Shown here in pieces: positions 1-6,605 of a stretch of DNA of 10,775 nucleotides. Within the stretch, counting starts at the first letter, position 1. Every line of letters begins with the position of its first letter. Both the position numbers and the translations under genes were made by a program. The stretch lies in NCBI GenBank assembly GCA_905197435.1, contig CAJJYX010000111.1, forward strand, positions 1 to 10,775. Reading direction: 5' to 3'. This DNA is from an uncultured Bacteroides sp. GTDB lineage: Bacteria; Bacteroidota; Bacteroidia; Bacteroidales; Bacteroidaceae. The notes below the pieces were generated by a model. That model worked only from the letters and a program-made list of their open reading frames with translations. It searched no databases and was not told the origin of the DNA.

Positions 1-741
1 AAAATCGGGGAAAACGTAGAGATTGCTCCTTTTGTTTTCATCGACAAGAATGTGGTAATCGGCGATAACAACAAGATTATGGCAAACGCCAACATTCTGT
101 ACGGTGCACGCATCGGCAATGGAAACACTATTTTCCCGGGAGCCGTTATCGGTGCCATCCCTCAGGATTTAAAATTCAAAGGGGAAGAAAGCACTGCCGA
201 GATTGGAGACAATAACACTATACGTGAGAACGTAACCATCAACCGCGGCACAGCAGCCAAAGGCAAAACCATTGTCGGCAACAACAATCTCTTGATGGAA
301 AGCGTGCATGTGGCTCATGATGCTCTGATTGGCAACGGTTGCATCATTGGCAACTCCACAAAGATGGCGGGTGAGATTGTCATTGACGATTATTCCATCA
401 TCAGTGCCAATGTATTGATGCACCAGTTCTGCCGCGTGGGTGGATATGGCATGATACAAGGCGGCTGCCGTTTCAGCAAGGACATCCCGCCCTACATCAT
501 CGCTGGGCGCGAGCCTATCTGCTATGCGGGAATCAATATTGTAGGATTACGCCGCCGCGGTTTCTCCAATGAGACCATTGAGAAAATCCATGATGCCTAT
601 CGCATTATCTACCAAGGCGGCCTGAACAATACAGATGCCTTGAAGAAAATCGAGGATGAGATGGAAATGACACCGGAAATAAGCTATATCGTAAACTTTA
701 TACGTGAATCACCCCGCGGCATTATTCCCGCAGGAAGATAA
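1..741 (+). CDS. lpxA: UDP-N-acetylglucosamine acyltransferase LpxA, 5' end cut off by the window
   Basis: Cytoplasmic enzyme for the first step of lipid A synthesis: it transfers a 3-hydroxyacyl chain from acyl carrier protein to the 3-OH of UDP-GlcNAc. The frame is open from base 1 and gives 246 residues without a start codon, so about 10-15 N-terminal residues are missing compared with the roughly 255-262 of the family. The N-terminal two thirds show the hexapeptide-repeat periodicity (I/V-G-x-x-x) of a left-handed beta-helix. The segment HVAHD (His codons at 307-309 and 316-318) matches the conserved His pair whose second member is the catalytic base in E. coli LpxA (His125). The C-terminal part is the usual helical region, ending in IIPAGR. 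In Bacteroidales lpxA normally follows lpxD and an lpxC-fabZ fusion, which would lie just outside the window. No sign of disruption. Confidence 0.97.
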   Translation, partial: KIGENVEIAPFVFIDKNVVIGDNNKIMANANILYGARIGNGNTIFPGAVIGAIPQDLKFKGEESTAEIGDNNTIRENVTINRGTAAKGKTIVGNNNLLMESVHVAHDALIGNGCIIGNSTKMAGEIVIDDYSIISANVLMHQFCRVGGYGMIQGGCRFSKDIPPYIIAGREPICYAGINIVGLRRRGFSNETIEKIHDAYRIIYQGGLNNTDALKKIEDEMEMTPEISYIVNFIRESPRGIIPAGR

Positions 742-798
742 AAAGACGTATGATTTACACAAAATCAGAAGTCAGGAATCAAAAAATTATAAATCATC

Positions 799-1353
799 AT
801 GATCTACAGATTTACAATCATCTCTGATGAGGTGGACGATTTTGTCAGAGAAATACAGATAGACCCGGAAGCCACCTTCTATGACTTTCATGAAGCAATC
901 CTAAAGTCGGCAGGTTACACCAACGACCAGATGACTTCATTCTTCATTTGCGATGATAACTGGGAGAAAGAGAAGGAAGTTACACTGGAGGAAATGGATG
1001 ACAATCCGGAAATGGACAGTTGGGTGATGAAAGAAACCCGGTTGAACGAACTGGTTGAAGACGAAAAGCAGAAGCTCCTCTATGTATTCGACTACATGAC
1101 CGAACGCTGCTTCTTCATCGAACTTTCCGAAATCATTACCGGAAAGGAAATGAAAGGCGCCAAATGCACCAAGAAAGCAGGAGAGGCTCCCAAGCAGACC
1201 ATTGATTTTGAAGAAATGGCGGTTGCCGGAGGTTCCCTCGACTTGGACGAGAGCTTCTACGGCGATCAGGATTTTGACATGGAAGATTTCGACAAGGAAG
1301 GATTCGTAGGCTTGGATGAAGCCGGAAGCTCCTTCGAAGAAGAGAAATATTAG
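799..1353 (+). CDS. PRiA4-ORF3-like (IS1096 passenger TnpR-like) acidic protein of unknown function
   Basis: A 184-residue soluble protein with no signal peptide or membrane segment. The N-terminus (MIYRFTI, then a predicted beta strand, a helix near YDFHEAIL at residues 28-35, and FFICDDNW at 48-55) and the later LLYVFDYM (93-100) and KKAGEAPKQ (125-133) fit the plasmid pRiA4b ORF-3 fold family (PF07929), judged from pattern memory. Many relatives are named 'IS1096 element passenger TnpR', but nothing here suggests a recombinase or a mobile element: the gene sits between lpxA (57 bp upstream) and miaA (116 bp downstream) on the same strand, an arrangement I recall from Bacteroides genomes. 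The last 40 residues are strongly acidic and rich in Asp, Glu and Phe, which suggests a flexible tail, possibly for protein contacts. The start is an ATG after an A/T-rich leader without a clear Shine-Dalgarno site. Molecular role not known to me. Confidence 0.82.
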   Translation: MIYRFTIISDEVDDFVREIQIDPEATFYDFHEAILKSAGYTNDQMTSFFICDDNWEKEKEVTLEEMDDNPEMDSWVMKETRLNELVEDEKQKLLYVFDYMTERCFFIELSEIITGKEMKGAKCTKKAGEAPKQTIDFEEMAVAGGSLDLDESFYGDQDFDMEDFDKEGFVGLDEAGSSFEEEKY

Positions 1354-1382
1354 GAGAAAGGATATTACTCCAAGACTTGACA

Positions 1383-1456
1383 ATTCAGGTACGGATTACA
1401 CGGAGACACACGGTTTGTTGAATAATCCGTGAAAACAGTGTAATCCGTGCCTGAAT
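1383..1456. repeat. Large imperfect palindrome between the PRiA4-like gene and miaA
   Basis: The 19-nt arm at 1383-1401 (ATTCAGGTACGGATTACAC) is the reverse complement of 1438-1456 except at one position (T1390 opposite G1449), which would be a G-U wobble in RNA. The 36-nt loop holds a second hairpin, CACGG (1409-1413) with CCGTG (1427-1431). The 9-mer TAATCCGTG occurs twice directly (1423-1431 and 1441-1449), and near-inverted as ACGGATTA at 1391-1398. The element ends 13 bp before the miaA start codon and is followed by a short T run (1457-1460). The stem with internal repeats resembles the dispersed ATCCGTG-type palindromes I recall from Bacteroides intergenic DNA; that link is from memory. 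In the mRNA it would form a strong stem close to the miaA start, so an effect on processing, attenuation or translation is possible. Confidence 0.75.
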
Positions 1457-1469
1457 CTTTTATACTTAT

Positions 1470-2375
1470 ATGAATACACTGATTGTACTTATCGGTCCTA
1501 CCGGAGTAGGCAAGACAGAGCTAAGCCTCCGACTGGCAGAACATTTCCACACTTGTATCATCTCGGCCGATTCGAGACAACTTTATGCGGACTTAAAGAT
1601 AGGTACGGCCGCCCCTACCCCGGAACAACTGCAACGGGTACAGCATCACTTGGTCGGTACCCTGAGACTGACAGACTATTACAGCGCCGCCCAATACGAA
1701 GCGGAAGTGATGAATCTTCTGAAAATATTGTTCACAGAGCACGACACCGTACTGCTGACCGGCGGTTCGATGATGTATGTAGATGCTGTCTGCAAAGGAA
1801 TCGATGATATTCCTACCGTAGATGCCGACACACGCCGGCTTATGCTGCACAAATATGAAACGGAAGGTTTGGAAAGGCTGTGTGCAGAACTTAAATTGTT
1901 GGATCCGGAATATTACAGAATAGTAGATTTGAAGAATCCCAAACGCGTAATCCATGCACTGGAGATTTGCTATATGACGGGAAAGACCTACACTTCCTTC
2001 CGTACCCGGCAAAAGAAAGAGCGCCCCTTCCGTATCATCAAGATAGGGCTGACGCGTGACCGGGAAGAGCTTTACGAACGCATCAACCGCCGGGTGGACC
2101 AGATGATAGAAGACGGATTGGTAGAAGAAGCACGCACGGTCTATCCACACCGAAGCCTGAACTCACTGAATACAGTAGGTTACAAAGAGATATTCAAGTA
2201 TCTAGACGGTGAATGGACCTTGCCGTTTGCCATTGAGAAGATAAAGCAGAACTCACGGATTTATTCCCGTAAGCAGATGACCTGGTTTAAGCGGGATGAG
2301 GAAATCCGTTGGTTCCATCCGGAACAGGAGGCAGAGATATTGGCATACTGCCGTCACTCTATCAACGGCCGATAG
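1470..2375 (+). CDS. miaA: tRNA dimethylallyltransferase MiaA
   Basis: Transfers the dimethylallyl group of DMAPP to N6 of adenosine 37 in tRNAs that read codons beginning with U, the first step towards ms2i6A; cytoplasmic. The 301-residue length is normal. Visible motifs: P-loop GPTGVGKT (residues 9-16), the DSRQLY segment (34-39) with the conserved Asp thought to act as general base, [11 protein letters not shown] near residue 100, [11 protein letters not shown] with the conserved Arg, LNTVGYKE, and the C-terminal [11 protein letters not shown]. The ATG is placed so that the P-loop begins nine residues in, as usual in the family. It lies 13 bp after the palindrome at 1383-1456. Its last 22 bp overlap the 3' end of the convergent gene on the minus strand, so no terminator can sit between the two coding regions. 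Confidence 0.97.
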   Translation: MNTLIVLIGPTGVGKTELSLRLAEHFHTCIISADSRQLYADLKIGTAAPTPEQLQRVQHHLVGTLRLTDYYSAAQYEAEVMNLLKILFTEHDTVLLTGGSMMYVDAVCKGIDDIPTVDADTRRLMLHKYETEGLERLCAELKLLDPEYYRIVDLKNPKRVIHALEICYMTGKTYTSFRTRQKKERPFRIIKIGLTRDREELYERINRRVDQMIEDGLVEEARTVYPHRSLNSLNTVGYKEIFKYLDGEWTLPFAIEKIKQNSRIYSRKQMTWFKRDEEIRWFHPEQEAEILAYCRHSINGR

Positions 2376-3592
2376 GCATTCCGGACAAGCGTCTCCACCT
2401 CTTGATAGAGCGCCTGCATCTCCTGAGAATCAATGCTTCCCTGCTTCCGCCAATCATTCAACAGCGGAACTGTCCGGCCGAACACCTCCGCCTCCACCGG
2501 AACAAGCCGTTGCATATAGCCGTTGCCCTCCGCATTGTACAGTTTCTCCCAATTCAGATAGTGATTGGTCCCCATCCCTTGATTGTAGCAAAAAACGTTA
2601 TCGGACAGACGAAGCGACCAATCGCTGAGCGGAGCGGCGGTACACGCCTTATCCAAACATACCACAGAAGGAAGGGACTTATCGGCACCCTTCACCCAAA
2701 GCGGTACGGCAATTCCCGTAGGAGGATAGCCCAATAGTGTCCACATCGTAGTGAGTTCCGCTTTTTCATCCGACCTTACTCCCTGCACCACAACGGAGCA
2801 AGCAGTACTGTTGCGGGGGATAAAATCCTGGTCGACAAACCAACCGGAACCTTGCGGACGATTAAATTCCCCACTTCTCAAATCAATGTCGAGCATGCCA
2901 TTGCGGAACGAACGTGAAAGGTCATTGAAAATACCCTGCGGCGTCACTCCTCCCGTGGCGGAAGCCTTCATCAGCACCCGGTCCGCCTCCATATAGCGCA
3001 CATAGCCGGCACCCCGGTTCACTTCACCGGCAAAGGAAAAATTAGTACGGGCAATATAGCCGTAAGGAGCATCCTTCGGATTATTGGCATCATACATCAC
3101 ATATTTATAATAATCCACTTCAAACATGGCGGCACCGCCTTGGGCATCGATTACACCAAAATTGGCCTCTATCAGGCTGGGCTTGGAAATAGTATCAAGG
3201 AAATGGCAGAAATCCTCCACCGTGGCACAAACCTCCAGGGCACGGTAAATAATCCTTCCGTTGGCAGCTCCCCGTTCTTCCCCGTCCCTCACGTCAACCA
3301 GATTGTAGGACTGGGTATTCATCAAGGCAAAGCCGGCGGAATTGGTACCTATCCATGCCTCCTTCAGCTCAGGGAAATTATCACTGTTCACGTCGGCAAT
3401 GAAGTCATACTTCTCACCTTTCACATAAGCGATATGATTCCTCAGATAACCCGTATCACGGTTTTTCCACAATAACGGGCGTCCGTCAGGAGTAGCCTTT
3501 CCGGAGACGACGGCAGATGTGCACGCCTTGGCCGGCTCAGCAAGAGTGAATGCCGCAAGCAATCCCAACATCAAAAAAATACGTTTTACCAT
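2354..3592 (-). CDS. Exported Ntn-hydrolase of the C45 / choloylglycine hydrolase type
   Basis: A 412-residue protein with a signal peptide (positively charged MVKR, hydrophobic 5-18) ending in AKA before Cys24. Signal peptidase cleavage after Ala23 would leave Cys24 as the N-terminal residue, which is what Ntn-hydrolases of this clan (penicillin acylase, bile salt hydrolase, acyl-CoA:6-APA acyltransferase, C69 dipeptidase) use as nucleophile. The sequence at the -3 to -1 positions does not fit a lipobox. Further matches to the fold are WKNRD (42-46, like GRNxD after the Cys), [11 protein letters not shown] (82-92, family Asn84) and ARTNFSF (181-187, like the TN motif with the oxyanion-hole Asn). 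It probably hydrolyses an amide or peptide bond in the periplasm; the substrate (bile acid conjugate, N-acyl amino acid, dipeptide) cannot be read from sequence. It lies 57 bp after the tlpA-like gene on the same strand, has its own promoter-like site at 3621-3628, an AAAGG-type ribosome site, and overlaps miaA tail-to-tail. Confidence 0.85.
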   Translation of the reverse strand: MVKRIFLMLGLLAAFTLAEPAKACTSAVVSGKATPDGRPLLWKNRDTGYLRNHIAYVKGEKYDFIADVNSDNFPELKEAWIGTNSAGFALMNTQSYNLVDVRDGEERGAANGRIIYRALEVCATVEDFCHFLDTISKPSLIEANFGVIDAQGGAAMFEVDYYKYVMYDANNPKDAPYGYIARTNFSFAGEVNRGAGYVRYMEADRVLMKASATGGVTPQGIFNDLSRSFRNGMLDIDLRSGEFNRPQGSGWFVDQDFIPRNSTACSVVVQGVRSDEKAELTTMWTLLGYPPTGIAVPLWVKGADKSLPSVVCLDKACTAAPLSDWSLRLSDNVFCYNQGMGTNHYLNWEKLYNAEGNGYMQRLVPVEAEVFGRTVPLLNDWRKQGSIDSQEMQALYQEVETLVRNAYRPLIE

Positions 3593-3620
3593 AACCTTTC
3601 CCTCGATTGGTTCATGCCCG

Positions 3621-3628
3621 CAAAGTTA
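3621..3628 (-). promoter_or_regulatory. Bacteroides-type -7 box for the C45-like gene
   Basis: On the minus strand the bases read TAACTTTG, a full match to the Bacteroides primary sigma -7 consensus TAnnTTTG. It lies 28 bp before the ATG at 3592, inside the 57-bp gap after the tlpA-like gene, which leaves a leader of about 20 nt. About 20 bp upstream there is a T-rich TGTTTC rather than a clear TTTG -33 box. The C45-like gene could therefore be transcribed independently of the blaI operon. Confidence 0.55.
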
Positions 3629-3649
3629 TGATAATCTGTGGAAGAAACA

Positions 3650-4420
3650 TTACTCCTCAGCCAGTTTCTTCAATATATCCTGCATATACCGGAGTTTCGC
3701 CGCTCCCGTTCCTTCCTCTATATGGCGGATGACACCCTTTTTATCCACCAGTATTGTGACCGGCATGCCACTCACATTAAAAGTCTTGAAGAAAAACAAA
3801 TCATCGGCTATCTGGGTGAAACGGAACGGACGGTTCTCTACAATTTTCTTTATTCGCGCGGCACTATCAAAAGTCGTAGCAAGATAAGTTACACCAGGGT
3901 AAAGTTCCATCCACCTATTCAATTCCGGCATTTCGCGGATACAAGGGCCACAGCCCGTATACCAGAAGTTCAAGACCATAGGATGCCCCTTCACATCGGC
4001 ATTGCTCCACTCCTTCCCTTCCGTATCTTTCACTCTGAAATCCGGGAAAGCCTTCCCTATCCATTTTTCTTTCTTCAAGGTCTGCACAGCACCGCCCATC
4101 GGCAACTTCTTGCCCATCCTTCCGCGGAAACTCATCAAGATGGTTTCCGCACAGAGCACCTCGTCGGCAGGAGTAGCGTATTTCCTCACATCCTCGGGCA
4201 ACACAATGCCCTTGCGCAAGCGAAGCTCAGTAACCTCGTGTCCCTCGCCGTCGTCATGTATAACGAAAGCCGCCACATTGTCCGAGCACACACAAGGCGG
4301 CATTCCTTCAAAGAAAAGGCCATCCACCAGATAGTAATTTTTATCAGCTGTCTGGGCAGAGCTTTGTTCTACCCAGACAGTCATCAAAACAAGAAACAAA
4401 GGGAGAATTTTCCTTATCAT
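3650..4420 (-). CDS. Secreted TlpA-family thioredoxin-like protein (256 aa)
   Basis: A periplasmic or membrane-anchored thiol-disulfide oxidoreductase. The signal peptide covers about residues 1-22 (hydrophobic 5-16, SSA before Gln23). A poorly recognisable N-terminal part of about 95 residues contains Cys43, Cys45 and Cys90. It is followed by a TlpA/ResA-like thioredoxin domain: GKAFPDFRVKDTEGKEW (122-138), WYTGCGPC with the active-site pair Cys157/Cys160, and GMPVTILVD with the cis-proline Pro220. The CGPC motif is typical of reductases or isomerases of this fold. The start codon is 12 bp after the stop of the M56 gene, which argues for one transcript and a shared task. The client is not evident; the extra cysteines could be a redox partner site within the protein (inference). 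Confidence 0.9.
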   Translation of the reverse strand: MIRKILPLFLVLMTVWVEQSSAQTADKNYYLVDGLFFEGMPPCVCSDNVAAFVIHDDGEGHEVTELRLRKGIVLPEDVRKYATPADEVLCAETILMSFRGRMGKKLPMGGAVQTLKKEKWIGKAFPDFRVKDTEGKEWSNADVKGHPMVLNFWYTGCGPCIREMPELNRWMELYPGVTYLATTFDSAARIKKIVENRPFRFTQIADDLFFFKTFNVSGMPVTILVDKKGVIRHIEEGTGAAKLRYMQDILKKLAEE

Positions 4421-4432
4421 AGTTGTTAGAGA

Positions 4433-6517
4433 CTATTCGCCTTTCAATGTAACCGTAAGCTTGGGCTGCGCCTTCACCTTACTGGTACCCATGCCTATGT
4501 ACGAAACGGACAATATCGCATCCTTGGAGGGCACAGAGAGAACAAAGTTGCCGCTGAGATCGGTGACAGCCCCTATTTTGGTACCTTCTATCAAAACAGC
4601 CGCACCGATAACAGGCTCACCTTGCTCATCCAGCACCTTACCTTCCACCTTCATACCACCTTGGGCAGAGGCCCCCTCTGCGGCTTTAGATTTCTTGGTG
4701 GTGATGTAAATCTCGCCTTTCCCCCCTGCATCCTTGCGCACGTCAATGCTCTCTATTTGCTCGGCAGGCACCAAGTCGTCAACAGCTTTATCATCCAAAT
4801 CAACCTTTACCCCATCAATATAGACAGCCTTCACAGAGTCAAGGCTCCTGCTTTTCTGAGCTTTGGCATTATCCTTCACCTCGTCACCCCGGCGAGCAGA
4901 CATACCCTGCCCTTCCTGTTTCAAGGTTATCAGGACAACACCGTTCATGCCCTTTTCTCCATATAACTCCGTGGCAGATTTATCTTTCAAAACCGTTATG
5001 CCTTCTATCTTATCAGGGTTTAACGCACCCATAACAGCGGGAGTCACCTCACTGCCATCCACAATATACAATGGGCTCTTCCCATTGCCGGCACCTATTC
5101 CCCTAACCGTGATGCCATCGGCAGAAGAAGTCTCTTCAAGTTTATCGCCATCCAGCCTGAACATCACCGGCACTGTATATCTCACTGCCACCGGCTGCCC
5201 ATTTTGCTTGCCCGGCTTCCACTTCGGCATGCTGCTTATCAAACGCAGTGCCTCGGCATCCAGCTCCTTATCTACAGAACGGAGAAGCTTCGATTCTTTG
5301 ATACTTCCATCTTTATCTACCACAAACTGCACAATGACCCGTCCCTGCGTACCATATTCCTTGGCAGATGCCGGATAGCGCATATTCTTCTTTATATAAT
5401 CCATGAAAGCACTCATCCCGCCTCCCGGAAATTCGGGCATCTCCTCTACCACCTCAAAGACCGGAGTTCCCTTCAACTGCTTGCCGGCCTCCACCGGCAC
5501 AAACTTCACATCGGCAGGCTTCGTCGTGTCTCCCACACTTTCCGCCACTTTCGTTTCTACAATTGCAGCCAAATCATTAACTTTGACGGCAGAAATCTCC
5601 TCAACCTTACCGGAGACTTCGGGACGGGCAAAAGCCGTCACTGCAATGGCAGCTACCGGAAGTACATAAAGATACTTCAACCGTGCCCACGGACTTGATT
5701 TTTCTTTTAACATCATAGTGATACGTTTTTTAAGTTTACTGTGATTAAAGCTGTTGGCCATAGAGTAGAGCCTTGTGCCGACAGCTTTTTTTATTAATAA
5801 TAGCTGATACTGCTTAGCATCCACGCCTTCCTTTATTACCGTTTCATCCGCTTCAAACTCATGGATATTCTGCAACTCCTGCTTCAGCAGCCATGACGCC
5901 GGATTGAACCACTGGAAGAAAATACAGATTTCGGCCACCAGCAAATCCCAAGAATGGCGGTGACGGATATGGGCAAGCTCATGGATAAGGATTTCCCGCC
6001 CGTTCTCCTCCAAATCTTTCCGTGAAATGACGATATGTCCCATCCAACTGAACGGAGCGATGTCACGGTCGTGCACAATTAAAGTGACACGCTCTTTCCT
6101 GCCCGGCAAGTAATTGCCGATGTCCTCCTTTTTGCCCGACTTCAACAACATCAGCAACCGTAGCAACGAATAAGCATTGCAGAAGGCAAAGAAAACAATC
6201 CCCGCCAGATAGACCAGCAGCGCCACCTGTATCCATGTCACTGTCGCCGCTTCGGCCGTCGCTCCGGTTTCTGCTGCATTCATTGCATCAGCCATCATCA
6301 GCAACTGCTCCAGCGTCAGCATGGTCTGATGCACTTCCGTCTCCTGCTTCACGCTCACCTCAATCAAAGGCAGCAGGCACGACAGCAACAAAATGCCCAA
6401 CAAGGCAAACCGGTTGAAACGATGAAAAGTCTCACGAGCCATCAGCAAACGGTAAAACAGGTAAAATACCGCCAGACAAACGGATGATTTGAGTATATAA
6501 ACGAAAAACAGACCCAT
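4433..6517 (-). CDS. BlaR1/M56-type membrane metallopeptidase fused to TonB, SusC plug-like and CarboxypepD_reg-like modules
   Basis: A 694-residue chimera. Residues 1-300 form a BlaR1/MecR1-like M56 peptidase: membrane segments near 5-25, 37-52, 97-120 and 283-297, the zinc motif HELAH (179-183) and a downstream FEADE (221-225) that supplies the likely third ligand. From about 350 to 455 a TonB C-terminal domain is recognisable (EFPGGGMSAFMDYIKKNMRYP, RVIVQFVVDKDGSI, PKWKPGKQNG, YTVPVMFRL). Two stretches then resemble SusC-type receptor plug sequence: SPLYIVDG ... LKDKSATELYGEKGMNGVVLITLK (481-533) and AVYIDGV ... IESIDVRKDAGGKGEIYITTK (564-608). The end (623-694, VEGKVLDEQGEPVIGAAVLI then GAVTDLSGNF) is like the carboxypeptidase-regulatory domain normally at the N-terminus of SusC proteins. 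Family knowledge: M56 proteins cleave BlaI-type repressors after sensing a signal. Here the periplasmic part has no penicillin-binding domain. The gene starts 88 bp after the 621-residue TlpA-like gene; I found no convincing separate promoter in that gap. Confidence 0.92.
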   Translation of the reverse strand: MGLFFVYILKSSVCLAVFYLFYRLLMARETFHRFNRFALLGILLLSCLLPLIEVSVKQETEVHQTMLTLEQLLMMADAMNAAETGATAEAATVTWIQVALLVYLAGIVFFAFCNAYSLLRLLMLLKSGKKEDIGNYLPGRKERVTLIVHDRDIAPFSWMGHIVISRKDLEENGREILIHELAHIRHRHSWDLLVAEICIFFQWFNPASWLLKQELQNIHEFEADETVIKEGVDAKQYQLLLIKKAVGTRLYSMANSFNHSKLKKRITMMLKEKSSPWARLKYLYVLPVAAIAVTAFARPEVSGKVEEISAVKVNDLAAIVETKVAESVGDTTKPADVKFVPVEAGKQLKGTPVFEVVEEMPEFPGGGMSAFMDYIKKNMRYPASAKEYGTQGRVIVQFVVDKDGSIKESKLLRSVDKELDAEALRLISSMPKWKPGKQNGQPVAVRYTVPVMFRLDGDKLEETSSADGITVRGIGAGNGKSPLYIVDGSEVTPAVMGALNPDKIEGITVLKDKSATELYGEKGMNGVVLITLKQEGQGMSARRGDEVKDNAKAQKSRSLDSVKAVYIDGVKVDLDDKAVDDLVPAEQIESIDVRKDAGGKGEIYITTKKSKAAEGASAQGGMKVEGKVLDEQGEPVIGAAVLIEGTKIGAVTDLSGNFVLSVPSKDAILSVSYIGMGTSKVKAQPKLTVTLKGE

Positions 6518-6605
6518 ATATTCACTTACTATTTATTCCCTACGGCGTCACGGCACATCTTCTGATTCTTGACACATAGGTACATTGACTATTAACAATC
6601 TACAG

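Noticed and set aside
169..459. Antisense open frames opposite lpxA, miaA, the M56 gene and the hemerythrin gene.
   Set aside because: They lie fully inside genes with clear family motifs, have no recognisable domains themselves, and are explained by base composition on the opposite strand.
742..798. Short inverted repeat TGATTT-ACAC-AAAATCA after lpxA as a terminator.
   Set aside because: The stem is 6 bp of weak pairs without a T tract; the gap is short and the next gene is on the same strand.
6518..6605. Possible separate promoter before the M56 gene (minus-strand TACCTATG, one mismatch to TAnnTTTG).
   Set aside because: No -33-like element at the expected distance: the nearest TTG is only about 13 bp away. 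No copy of the AACTAA-N5-TTAGTT dyad is present either.
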